From Latrodectus hesperus (taxonomy: Eukaryota; Arthropoda; Arachnida; Araneae; Theridiidae), in contig CM075852.1 of assembly GCA_037975125.1 (NCBI GenBank), positions 6,229,134-6,293,133 on the forward strand: a stretch of DNA of 64,000 nucleotides, given 5' to 3'. A program made the position numbers and the translations under genes. The notes below the pieces were generated by a model that searched no databases, had not been told where the DNA came from, and saw only the letters and a list, made by a program, of their open reading frames with translations. Within the stretch, counting starts at the first letter, position 1; each line of letters begins with the position of its first letter. Of the stretch, positions 41,283 through 55,903 are shown one piece after another.

Positions 41283-42386
41283 CCCTACGATTTCATTCTG
41301 GGTTTCAACGTGTCACATAAATTACATTTTTTATCAAGGATATGATTTTGCTTTTAATTAAATTCTCTATTTTAAAAATGTTCTATGCTATCTTTCGTTT
41401 CATACCATATTTTAACAAATACACACACCAGATACTTAATGTTAAATCAAAATAATGTATATGCTGCTTTGCATTCAAAAATTGTAATTATGAGTGAAAT
41501 TTTTGGTTGTCTCTCACAGTGACATAATTTGTTTTTGATGCTTTTTGATTCAAAAAACTTCAAATTACCTAAAACACTGAGATCATCAAGGGTATCCTAA
41601 ACTTTATGGTGCTCCTCAGTTTCATCAATTTGGCACCATATTTCTAGCGATGTTGGTTTATTTCAGGTTATGTGATTTAGCATGAAAACAAGTTTGGCTG
41701 AAATGTCGCCAATTTTCGACAAGAGATACTTTAAAGTATATTCTTCCCGATCATAAAGGATGAGTAAAACTTTTCAAAATAAATTTCATAAGTACTTATT
41801 AATAAATTAGAAACAGCGTTTTCGATTGCTTAACTGGCCTCATTGCGATATCAAAACTTTTATCGTGATGCAATTATTTTGAATGTGTGGTAATTTCTTA
41901 AATGTACCTCACTCAATTTTTAAGAGTTCCATTTAAACTAGCGCCAAATGCTATATTTTACAAATAAAATGCTTGCTTTCTAATGTCAAAAGCTTTTGAA
42001 GTTTCCGGCGAATGCATTTGCAATAACATGAATAAACAACTATTAGAAATCATCTGTTATTATAATAATTATTGGAAACTAAATTACAATATAAATTTTA
42101 AATTTCTGTTCATACCTGATATCTTTACTTTTGTTTGATTTAGAAATAATAAGTTTGTAAGTTTTTTATATATCTGTTAAAAAAGAATAAATTACTGTGA
42201 GAAATATTCAATGTTATTTTTTATTCCAATTCAAAAAAATGTACATTTTAAAATTTTTGGTTAGTTGAAGAATACATTAATTTTTCAATTTATTTTAAAA
42301 TTGAAAATCAGTTTAAAATATGATTGATTTTTCATTTTATGTATAATGTATTGAGATACTCTAACTAAAAATTTACACGAATATTT
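41283..42386. other. AT-rich stretch with a degraded coding-like segment
   Basis: On the minus strand about 41530-41770 reads ILYDREEYTLKYLLSKIGDI and SLEIWCQIDETEEHHKV with stops between. This is less biased than chance AT-rich frames and may be a decayed gene or transposon piece. I cannot name it. Confidence 0.3.
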
Positions 42387-42399
42387 ATTACTCTGTATT
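42387..42399. repeat. Target-site duplication of the LOA-like element (left copy)
   Basis: ATTACTCTGTATT here is repeated exactly at 47387-47399, just beyond the 5' end of the element. Confidence 0.95.
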
Positions 42400-42418
42400 C
42401 TTCTTCTTCTTCTTCTTC
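42400..42418 (-). repeat. (GAA)n 3' tail of the LOA-like element
   Basis: Six CTT units on the plus strand, that is (GAA)n at the 3' end of the minus-strand element. It replaces a poly(A) tail and probably marks where reverse transcription was primed. Confidence 0.9.
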
Positions 42419-42494
42419 GAGTTGGGTTTGTATGTCATTGAGCACCTCTGCTTTTATCAGCATTTTGTACTGTTAACTCCAAACCCAATGTTTC

Positions 42495-45400
42495 TTAGTT
42501 CCATTTGCTCGGATCACCCACTTTATTAATAAAGTCTGATAACCCTTTAATGGAATTTAGGTGTAACTCTCTAGTATGGATGATGCCTAAAGAGGTTAGT
42601 CTAGGGAGGGCAAGAGCCTCGCATTCATAAATGATATGCTTGGCCGTTTCCTCTTGCATATGACATTTCCTGCAGATAGGATCTTGCTGAAACAGTCCCA
42701 TTTTATAGAGATGTTTTCTGAAATAGTAGTGCCCAGTTATGAAGCCTACGATTAAACGTATCTTCTGCCTAGAGCATCTTAGAATTTCATAGGAAATCCT
42801 CGCTGATGATCTACAGATCATACCTTTAGCGTGGGTTTGACCAGGAGATTTGAGCCAAGCTTCATACATCTTCCGTTTTTCCCATCTGCGAACATTGGTT
42901 TTTGCGGTCTTCAAATTGATCCCACAAAAAGGTTCTGGACCAATGGGAACAAAAGACGATCCTTGTTTAGCAAGCTCATCAGCCCTTTCATTGCCTTCGA
43001 TACCTTTATGCCCTGGCACCCATACAAGGATCATCCTGTTTCTAGTTGCCAGTTCTGTAAGAAGGTTTCTACACTCCAGAATCATTTTAGATTTGATTTC
43101 GAAGGAATTAAGCGCTTTTAAAGCGGCTTGACTGTCACTGAAAATGAGAATCCGCTTATCGTAGTAGCCCTTCTTCATATTCAGTTGCAGACAGTGGATA
43201 ATGGCCAAAACTTCTGCCTGGAAGACCGAAGCGTATCGCCCAAGGCTTACAGACAAGCTGATTCTTGGTGACACGCCACAAACTCCCAGACCTGAGAGGG
43301 TGTTCTTCAGTGATCCATCTGTGTACCAGATTAGATCTCCTGTTTTAGTTTCAAACATGTTGTTATCCCATTCCTCTCTAGTTGGAAAAACTACATCAAA
43401 TGTCTTGTCAAACATGTATGTTTTTTCCATGATGTCAGATGGCATCAGAAGAGTAGGGTCTTGAAATTTCCTGGTGATGCCCCTGTGCCCTTTGGCAACA
43501 GGCTGGTCATACCAGTGGTTTTGCAGCTTCATTCTGTATGCATTCAATCTTGCAACGCTGCATATGAAGATGTCCAAGGGAGTCAGATCCAACACAACCT
43601 CCAATGCTCTGGTTGGCGTGGTGGAGATTGCTCCTGTGATGCAGAGACAGGCTAGTCTTTGTAGACTCCTCAATCTGTCAATCACAGTCTTCTGTTCCAC
43701 CTTATGCCACCAGATCACACAGGCATATGTGAAAATGGGCCTGACAAAAGCTGTGTACATCCATAACATCAGTTTTGGATGTAAACCCCAGTTCTTACTA
43801 AGCATTCGCCTGCAGATCACAATGCTTTTCTTTGCTCGGTTGATCCTATCATCAATGTGCTTATTCCAGGTGAGTTTCTGGTCTAAATAGATGCCCAGAT
43901 ACTTCACCTCTGAAGCCACATTGATTTCAACATCAAAAGGTCTTGGTATGAAAAAACCTTTCCGTTTCTTTTTGCGTGTAAAAGGTACAAGGTAGGTTTT
44001 CTGAGGATTAACCATCAGGTCCCTATCCATGCACCATTGACCTACATAACTTAGAGCATCCTGCATGAGATGACAAGTTATGTCAAAATCTTTACCAAGG
44101 ATAAGGATGACAATGTCATCAGCATATCCCTGCGTATAATAGCCCTTATCATTTAGATGTTTTATAAGGCTATTTACAACTAGGTTCCAAAGTAATGGTG
44201 ACAGAACACCTCCTTGAGGACAACCTCTAGTAGTCTTTTTTTCAAATGATTCACCGAAGATGTTCATTTGTATATATCTATCCGAAATTAAGGCCTCAAT
44301 CCAAGTACACAGGGTCTGATTAATCCCTGCCCCTCTAAGTGCATTGAGGATGGATGGATGGGAAGTATTATCAAAAGCACCCTGGATGTCGAGGAAAGTT
44401 GCCAAGGCAATATCCTTTTGATCCAGAGTGGCTTCAATCTTGGAAACTAGCTGATGTAGAGCAGTCTCTGTAGATTTGCCGGGTTGATAGGCAAATTGAA
44501 GAGCATGCAAGGGACTATTTCTACCCAAGTAATCTCTAATATGCCGATCAATGATTTTCTCCATAATTTTAAGAAAGAATGAAGAAAGACTGATTGGTCT
44601 GTATGACTTGGCCTGGTCATAAGTGTCTTTGCCAGGTTTTGGAATGAAGACAATCCTAGTCTTTTGCCATGTCTTTGGTATATATCCCAGGGCCAAACTA
44701 GTTCTATAAATTCTAGTTAGCATTGGTATGACAACCTTCTCTGCCTTCTGGATCATGATGGGCATAACTCCATCAGGCCCAGGGCATTTTAGAGGTTTAA
44801 AGGCAAAAATTGCCCATTTAACAATGTTGTAGTTTATGATATTTTTAGCGATGGTCCATTGATTGCTATTGACTCTTTGCAAAGAGCCAATGCAATGTTC
44901 CCCTTCGTTGCTATAAATATCTCTAGCTCCCGGGAAGTGGGTCCTGGTCATAATTTCCATAACCCCTTTTCCGGAAGCAGCAAAATTACCCTCCTCATCT
45001 TTTAGGGTACCAACCAAAATAGGTTCATCCCTTTTAAGGAGTTTCTGGAGTCTAGCTCCTTCAGAAATAGAATCTATCTCGTCACAGAACTTTCTCCAGG
45101 AGTTAATTTTGCTTTTTCTAACAAGTTTGTTATAAATAGTGAGGGCCCTTTTATAGTTCTCCCATTCACCATTTTTCTTAGCTTTGTTAAAAAGTTTTCT
45201 AACATTTGCTCTTTCGGCAGCTAGAGAGTCATTCCACCAAGGGCATTGGAGTTTAGCTCTTCTAGTGCGAATGGGGCAATTGTTATGATAAGAATCTAGA
45301 ATACTTCTCTGTAGGAGATCTGCTGTAACTTCTAGATCGTAGTTGTCTCTAATAGGTCTGTTCCCGAGCTCAATCAACCCAGTCAGTTCTTCTTGGAATT

Positions 45401-46175
45401 TCTTCCAGTCCGTCCTAACTGGGTCTCTGAATATGCGATCCAGACACACATTAGAGTGAATTTCAAAATGGATGTTTTGATGATCTGAACCAGAAGGTCT
45501 GTCATCTACTTTCCAATATTTGATATTTTTACTAATCAGCGTTGTCGCTATAGTAATGTCAATTACTTCAGATCGATTGGAAGTAATAAAAGTTGGTTTG
45601 TTGCCCACATTTAGAATATCTAACCCATAGTTTAGAATAAATTCCAAAAGGTACTCACCTCTTTTATTTGTGTCCGTACTTCCCCAGACAACATGATGAG
45701 CATTACAGTCTAGTCCTAGGACTACCTGTAAGTTGTTATTACTGCAAAAGTTCATGAGCTTGTGCAGAGAATGGTCAGGTGGAGCCTTCTCTTCATAGGG
45801 CAGGTATCCAGAGCCAAAAACAATTTCCCTGTCCCTACCCTCTATGTTGAGTCTGACTTTCACGGCTGTCAGGTCCCTAAGAATAAATTCAGAGAGGGGA
45901 AGAACCTCAATGTTTTTATGTAAGAGTATACAAGTTCTAGCGTTACCATTAGTACAGTAGATGAGCTTACCTTTAGTTCCTTTGAGACCACTGATTCTTC
46001 CCCTAACCAACCAGGGTTCTTGAATCAGGGCCAGGTGTATATCCCCAGCAAGAAACTTCTTACTGAGGTTAGTAGTACCACTTCTACTGTGGTGGAGGTT
46101 GGCTTGAACTACCTTCACCCCCATCAGCAGGAGCAGGTTTATCAAGTACTTTAGCCTGCACATGGTGAAGTCCAA
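42495..46175 (-). CDS. ORF2: endonuclease, reverse transcriptase and RNase H polyprotein
   Basis: 1226 codons, intact. Residues about 20-240 form an APE-like endonuclease: N26 (VVQANLHHS), E53 (IQEPW), Y124, D156/N158 (LGLDCNAHH), D206 and H232 (GSDH). Residues about 500-770 form the reverse transcriptase: SYRPISLSS, D596 in FLDIQGAFD, RGCPQGGVLSPLLWN and D686/D687 in YADD. Residues about 945-1072 form RNase H with D953 (YTDGS), E988, D1014 (FSDSQAA) and D1066 (GNERADELA). A CX2CX8HX4C knuckle follows (C1168, C1171, H1180, C1185). It would nick target DNA and copy its own RNA there. The first ATG overlaps ORF1 by 92 nt. M18 (46124) lies just before the endonuclease motif and is an equally good start. 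Confidence 0.96.
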   Translation of the reverse strand: MDFTMCRLKYLINLLLLMGVKVVQANLHHSRSGTTNLSKKFLAGDIHLALIQEPWLVRGRISGLKGTKGKLIYCTNGNARTCILLHKNIEVLPLSEFILRDLTAVKVRLNIEGRDREIVFGSGYLPYEEKAPPDHSLHKLMNFCSNNNLQVVLGLDCNAHHVVWGSTDTNKRGEYLLEFILNYGLDILNVGNKPTFITSNRSEVIDITIATTLISKNIKYWKVDDRPSGSDHQNIHFEIHSNVCLDRIFRDPVRTDWKKFQEELTGLIELGNRPIRDNYDLEVTADLLQRSILDSYHNNCPIRTRRAKLQCPWWNDSLAAERANVRKLFNKAKKNGEWENYKRALTIYNKLVRKSKINSWRKFCDEIDSISEGARLQKLLKRDEPILVGTLKDEEGNFAASGKGVMEIMTRTHFPGARDIYSNEGEHCIGSLQRVNSNQWTIAKNIINYNIVKWAIFAFKPLKCPGPDGVMPIMIQKAEKVVIPMLTRIYRTSLALGYIPKTWQKTRIVFIPKPGKDTYDQAKSYRPISLSSFFLKIMEKIIDRHIRDYLGRNSPLHALQFAYQPGKSTETALHQLVSKIEATLDQKDIALATFLDIQGAFDNTSHPSILNALRGAGINQTLCTWIEALISDRYIQMNIFGESFEKKTTRGCPQGGVLSPLLWNLVVNSLIKHLNDKGYYTQGYADDIVILILGKDFDITCHLMQDALSYVGQWCMDRDLMVNPQKTYLVPFTRKKKRKGFFIPRPFDVEINVASEVKYLGIYLDQKLTWNKHIDDRINRAKKSIVICRRMLSKNWGLHPKLMLWMYTAFVRPIFTYACVIWWHKVEQKTVIDRLRSLQRLACLCITGAISTTPTRALEVVLDLTPLDIFICSVARLNAYRMKLQNHWYDQPVAKGHRGITRKFQDPTLLMPSDIMEKTYMFDKTFDVVFPTREEWDNNMFETKTGDLIWYTDGSLKNTLSGLGVCGVSPRISLSVSLGRYASVFQAEVLAIIHCLQLNMKKGYYDKRILIFSDSQAALKALNSFEIKSKMILECRNLLTELATRNRMILVWVPGHKGIEGNERADELAKQGSSFVPIGPEPFCGINLKTAKTNVRRWEKRKMYEAWLKSPGQTHAKGMICRSSARISYEILRCSRQKIRLIVGFITGHYYFRKHLYKMGLFQQDPICRKCHMQEETAKHIIYECEALALPRLTSLGIIHTRELHLNSIKGLSDFINKVGDPSKWN

Positions 46176-47139
46176 TATGAAACCTATATCCCCTTACACG
46201 AAGTGTGGCAGCATCTAATTCAGGCACACTAAGAACGATGGTCCGCCCAGATGGGTCGTTCTTAATGTTAAGAACGTTCCACTCCAATGGAGTGACCCCA
46301 CCATTCTGAGCCTCGATTTTTCTCAGGAGCTCTTTAGGTTCCAGTTCATTACAGATTTTTGGCAGTTTTGCAATTATCTTGGTGGTTCTGACAAGTTTCC
46401 TTGCCTCACCCACCAAGAGTTTATGTTCTTGCCAAGGGCTTATATCATTGACATTTTGTTCCAGCCACTTTGAGCTCTCCAGATCTGCACAGTTGATAAT
46501 AAGAGCCCCGTTTTCAAGTTTACAGGATAGGAAGGTTGGGGCAAAGCCCTCCTCATTCCTTCCTATTTTCCTGGTTAACAAGAGTTCCAGGTCATAGGCC
46601 TGTTTCTCTGTTAACCGTTTTTTCGGATGACCTTCTAAGAGCACGGCCATCTTGATCGCCGTGAGAGCCGCCCTGTAAGTAAATCCCTCAGGTCCTTCTC
46701 TCTTGGCAGCCTTTCCGACCTTGCCCTGGTTCATCCGGTTGGCAGGACGCTTCTCGCCTTTGGTTGCCTTGGGTTTTTCAACCCAAGTCCCCTCAGCGAT
46801 TTTGCGCTCCTTCACCAGCCTCTTTTTCTGTGCACCAGATATTCTCTTTTTAAGCTTGATTCTGGTCAGAGAGTCAGCCATGCTAGAGATAGCTTCCTGA
46901 CTCTCACCAGAAGAAGATGGTTTGGAGGTCATTTCTACCTCCTGTGAAGGTTTCATTGCTACCCCTTCATTAGATTGTCTCTGAGTTCCCTTGTCTTTTT
47001 CAGAAAGGTCTGCTTCAGAAGTTTCTCCTGCAAAAGCAGAAATGTTTGTTATTTCCAATGTCTTTTCAGCCATATAATAACAGTTAATAAGCTCAGGTAA
47101 TATGACAGTCCACCCAGCATTGCCTGAGTTACTGGGCAA
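46084..47139 (-). CDS. ORF1 protein of the LOA-like element (DUF4780-like)
   Basis: 351 codons from the first ATG. MAEKTLEITNI at residue 23 (47073) is the more likely start, giving 329 residues, since the upstream codons look like leader. Residues about 30-90 are polar and Ser/Glu/Lys-rich. Residues about 90-150 are strongly basic (LKKRISGAQKKRLVKERK, KATKGEKRPANR), suggesting nucleic-acid binding. Residues about 155-335 resemble the DUF4780 fold found in arthropod LINE ORF1 proteins (ALIINCADLESSKWLEQNV, GRTIVLSVPELDAATLRVRG). No CCHC zinc knuckles were seen. The C-terminus is low complexity (GEGSSSQPPPQ) and overlaps ORF2 in the +1 frame. The likely role is RNA binding and ribonucleoprotein assembly, by analogy with other LINE ORF1 proteins. 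Confidence 0.88.
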   Translation of the reverse strand: MPSNSGNAGWTVILPELINCYYMAEKTLEITNISAFAGETSEADLSEKDKGTQRQSNEGVAMKPSQEVEMTSKPSSSGESQEAISSMADSLTRIKLKKRISGAQKKRLVKERKIAEGTWVEKPKATKGEKRPANRMNQGKVGKAAKREGPEGFTYRAALTAIKMAVLLEGHPKKRLTEKQAYDLELLLTRKIGRNEEGFAPTFLSCKLENGALIINCADLESSKWLEQNVNDISPWQEHKLLVGEARKLVRTTKIIAKLPKICNELEPKELLRKIEAQNGGVTPLEWNVLNIKNDPSGRTIVLSVPELDAATLRVRGYRFHIGLHHVQAKVLDKPAPADGGEGSSSQPPPQ

Positions 47140-47386
47140 GGCAATTTACTCTAGAAGTTCGCCAGGCAACTAGAGGCTCCGTTAAGACACCAATACCGCG
47201 GTGCCAATTAGCCCTAGGCACGGAACGCATAACACCAGGGTTTACGGGAGCTGGTTCGCGGCCTCTTATTCAATATTCAAGGCTATCCTGTCATTCCTAC
47301 AGGACGTTCAGTTATCTACCAACTACTGACGCGCCTGGTGGCTAGCTCGTAGCCCCAGAGGGGTACGCATACCCCCTGGTTCCAGG
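47074..47386 (-). promoter_or_regulatory. 5' UTR / presumed internal promoter of the LOA-like element
   Basis: About 310 bp between the 5' junction and the likely ORF1 start, clearly richer in G+C than the flanks. Non-LTR elements usually carry an internal promoter here; no specific promoter motif was identified, so the regulatory role is inference. Confidence 0.5.
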
Positions 47387-47399
47387 ATTACTCTGTATT
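47387..47399. repeat. Target-site duplication of the LOA-like element (right copy)
   Basis: Exact 13-bp match to 42387-42399. Confidence 0.95.
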
Positions 47400-49074
47400 G
47401 CATAGGTAATTAATAGAATAGGTAACAAATAAAAAAACATTTTTTGATCATTAATCATACATTTTTTGAACACTTCAAATTTCATTGTATTGAATATTTT
47501 TATTCATTATGTTAAAAATATTTAACATTATTTTTCTCATTTTATATGAAATGATTAGTTTTTATTCTAGTCATTTTAATGAATTTTATGGAAGAAATTG
47601 GTTATTATGTCAATCTACAGTTTTCTCTTATTGTTTCAATGTCCTTCACATTTTATGATTTTTTAGAAGTTCAAGAAATAATGTAAGGTTGAGTTCTTAT
47701 GAATTTTGTTTTTTTTTGTTGATACGAAAACCTCACAATGTGTGAAGGGGATATTCAAAATAAATATTTATGAGAAGTATCCTTAATATAAGGTTGAATT
47801 TAAAATTTTTTCATTCTTATACATGAACCAAAACATTAGTTTAGTCCTTCTTTTATTTACTATGAACAAAAACCTGCTAATGTATAATTTTTCAAAATCA
47901 AAAATAAATACAAAATAAATTCCTAAAATTTATATAAAAATGTTATACTTAACAAAATAGTTCCACACTAGAAAGCTCTCTCCAGATAATTTGCTTGCGT
48001 GGCCAGTTTCATAAAATAAAAACGCCATGATATAATAAATTGATTTGGCAAGATTAAAAGAACAAGTTTACTAATCAATTTTGCTTCAAAATATGATGTA
48101 TTGAAAGATAATCTTTTTGATATTTATAATATCTTATTGGTTGTAAAAAATTTTTAAATTTACATTATTTGAAACTTTATAAAAGAACTGACTATCATAT
48201 TTTCACTAATTGTATTGAATATATTAGCTTTCAGCAAAATAAAATACACTTTTAATAGTAAATACACGATAAATTTTTTATATCATTAGCGATTGTGTGT
48301 AGTTTAAATAACCTCTGTAACTTATATAACGTTTTTGCTATTGTGACATCCCATTTTTGAATTACTTTTATAAAACATTTTGTTTGATATGCACCTTAAA
48401 ATGCCGATGTAAAAATGCTTTCATTACTTTTTTCCAGTTCCATTGATTTATACAAAATAATGAGTACATGTAGAAATTAATTCTTGAGAAATTGACGACT
48501 AAATTATTAAAACTAAGTACATATTTTCAAAATAACTTTCAATCGTCTTACTTAAACAATAAAACATAAGACTAACCAATAAAATATTGTATTTTGCAGA
48601 TAGATTAACAAAAAATAATTGCGTGCTCATACTATATTAAGTTTTCTTTTAATATTTATAATCTGCTGAATTCTATCATTCTTTAAAGATAAAAAGCAAT
48701 GCAATTTTCTCTAGATTTTTTATCTCTTGCTTTTACGAAATTTAAGTTTATCTCTATTAAGCCATTTCCCCTATTAAAATACATAAATTTCATTATTAAT
48801 CTTTGATCAATCAAAAGATTTAAATAAACATGAATTTATATATTTTTATAAAGAACTTATTCATATTTTTTTAGCCAAATCTTTTTCATTGAGAATTTCT
48901 AGTAAAAACAAACAAGAGAAAAATTAAATTAAGTCAAATATATGCCATTTAATTAATTTTAATTGGCTATCATCGCTGTTGACGTAACAACGTATAGTAT
49001 TCGTCGCATATTTCTAGCGAGAAACTGGCATAGCAAAATCTGAAGTCATTCAAATGCTTCTCAACTTACTTTTA
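47400..49074. other. AT-rich stretch, no gene recognised
   Basis: No frame of note, transposon ends or RNA gene were seen. Confidence 0.5.
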
Positions 49075-49964
49075 TTAGGTTGGTGCGTATGAAATGTCGG
49101 ATTCTTAAGTGATTGTATAAAACTGCATATCTTTCTTCAAAAGCTGTTTATTCAATCAAAGTATGCTCCATTCGCTTCAATACACTTCTCCCAACGCGAT
49201 TTTAAAGCGTAGATGCCTGTCTTAAAAAATTTTGGTCTTTAGAATTAATAAACTCTGATATCGAGTTTTTAGACTGTTTTCATTTTCATAGTGTTTGCCC
49301 CTTAAAAACAGCTCTAAATGCTTGAAAAATGAAAATCGGTCGGCGAGAGATCCGGTGAATAGGGTGGATGCTGCAATGATGAGCATACGTTTAACCGATC
49401 CAGCTTATTTCGCTCTGTCAGTGCGTGCGGTACCCACTTGTCCATCTTCTTAACCTTGCCAATCTCAGAAAGGTGTCTCAATATCGTTGTATGGTCAACT
49501 TTCATCCTGATAGCAAGTTCCCTCGTGGATACGGCTGGATCCGCTTCCACTAGAGCCTTCAGGTCATCATTCTTCACAGACATTTTGGGTCTTCCGCGCG
49601 GCTCATTTTGCAGTGAAAAATCGCCAGTCCGAAATTTTTCGAACCAACGCTGCACTTTCCGATCGTTAACCGTATTCTCCCCAAACGCTTGGTTTATGTT
49701 GCGTGCAGCTTTTGCAGCACTATTACCAAGTTTGTAATCATATAAGAAAATGACGCGAATGTCGGCAGAATTCATATCGGCAATAAACTCAAAAGAAATA
49801 AAAAAGGGAAGACCTTCGAGAAAACCTATTTTGCTGAAATGAGTCTCTGGCAATGGACAATACAAGTATGAATGAGGTTATGCCAAATACAAAAGTATAA
49901 CGAAAACAGGGAGGAAAACGTCCGCATGTAAAGAGAATCCGACATTTCATACGCACCAACCTAA
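49075..49964 (-). mobile_element. Mariner (Mos1-like) deletion derivative, copy 2
   Basis: TIRs TTAGGTTGGTGCGTATGAAA (49075) and its inverse (to 49964) are flanked by TA at 49073-49074 and 49965-49966. At 890 bp it differs from copy 1 by a handful of substitutions and two single-base-scale indels. It has exactly the same internal deletion, so both derive from one deleted parent. Confidence 0.96.
49150..49775 (-). pseudogene. Truncated mariner transposase, frameshifted copy
   Basis: Counterpart of the protein at 37908-38534, starting at ATG 49775 (MNSADIRVIFLYDYKLG). The HTH region is intact and the junction NVCSSL/QHPPYSPDL is the same. After SPTDFHF one T is lost from a T-run near 49325-49330, so the frame shifts and ends at 49314. 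A second small difference occurs near 49230. Amino-acid changes against copy 1 include E/D, K/E, T/M and F/L single replacements. Confidence 0.9.
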
Positions 49965-49966
49965 TA

Positions 49967-54922
<4,956 letters not shown>

Positions 54923-54999
54923 TAGTCCAATCACATTAATATGACCACCACATATTTTCGATATCGACGTTAAGTAACCAATCCCAGAGACAGGTGACA

Positions 55000-55560
55000 A
55001 CACAATACAGTTGAGCATTTATAAATCATGTGTCAGGGTTTCCGAAAATACTGCAATTGTAGGCGAAAATCAGAAACGGAGCGATTTATCCGGTATTCAA
55101 AAGGGTTTTATCATTGGCTTTAAGGCCAAGCATTTCCTAATTGGCTACGTTTGTGTCGCGTGTCGCCATAGTAAAAAGTATTTCGGCAAATGGAAGGCAC
55201 CACTTTCCACAGATGACATAGGTGAACGACAGCTACGGATATGCGTTTGGGAGAATAGGCGTGCTATCGGTGAGCAACAGACCATCCAGATGAACCAAGA
55301 GATTACCAACAGTGTCTCCCAAACTGGTCTTCAGTGAGCATTGCTCCTTAAGAGCTTTTAAAGCAGTTCGCCTGATTCACGAACTTATGTTGAGTGCTGT
55401 TCAACGGTGACGAAGGCTGGGATTTGCACGCATTTACAGCAACTGGACGTTCACTGGATGGCTAAGGGTAGTGTTTTCCTGTGAATCACGTATTATACTT
55501 CATCGGACAGATGGATCCTCACCCGCGTAGTCCAGCACGGCAGGCCATGGCAATGAAGTC
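55000..55560 (+). pseudogene. Tc1-like transposase remnant
   Basis: The frame at 55011-55337 contains LRICVWENRRAIGEQQTIQM followed by NQEITNSVSQTGLQ, the HTH region of a Tc1-like subfamily. Further on, with frame changes, come HLQQLDVHWMA and SCESRIILHRTDG. The latter matches the 'SDESRF-LHRTDGR' start of the catalytic core, with the first catalytic Asp changed to Cys. The later catalytic residues are missing. Inactive. Confidence 0.75.
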
Positions 55561-55599
55561 AGCCTTGCTTAACATACTGCTATGGAGCAAACAAATTGA

Positions 55600-55895
55600 C
55601 TCCAAATTTTGAAAAGAAACACATTTAGTTAACAAAGAAACAAAATTACAAAGGAGTCGTATCTGGGTTCGCTAACAACTATCTCACGCCTCCGTAGCGC
55701 ACAAAGTATCAAAGTATCAACTGCTCCTGACACCAATAGTCTCTCTACTCACCCTCCCCATCAAAGGCTCTTGAAATCTCAAGTGCTGACTATAAGACAT
55801 TACAATACCAGGAAACATCTTCAGGAACCTTAATGATTCTCTTCTGGTAGGTCTCGCAATTGTCAGCTCTGCGAAAGGTGGTAATTCTGGCTTTT
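55600..55895 (-). mobile_element. Unidentified insertion inside the Tc1-like relic (LTR-like composition)
   Basis: This GC-shifted segment has no Tc1 similarity. Read on the minus strand it has the look of an LTR R-U5 or leader region (TTTGTAATTTTGTTTCTTTG, ACTATTGGTGTCAGGAGC). No target duplication, TATA box pair or coding part was found, so the nature is uncertain. Confidence 0.3.
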
Positions 55896-55903
55896 GACAG
55901 GTG

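Larger units (their letters stand above)
42400..47386 (-). mobile_element. Complete LOA-like non-LTR retrotransposon
   Basis: A 4987-bp insertion on the minus strand lies exactly between 13-bp direct repeats ATTACTCTGTATT (42387-42399 and 47387-47399). Reading 5' to 3' it has a GC-richer 5' UTR (47386 to about 47074), ORF1, ORF2, a short 3' UTR and a (GAA)n tail, seen as CTTCTTCTT at 42400-42418. Both ORFs are open with no stop or frameshift, and the target duplications are identical, so the insertion looks recent and possibly mobile. The RNase H domain, together with an ORF1 resembling the DUF4780 proteins, suggests the LOA/Bilbo group; this clade assignment is inference. Confidence 0.95.

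Noticed and set aside
42831..43890. Several plus-strand open frames of 60-138 codons across 42.8-46.9 kb
   Set aside because: They lie antisense to the intact ORF2 and ORF1 and have no domains of their own.
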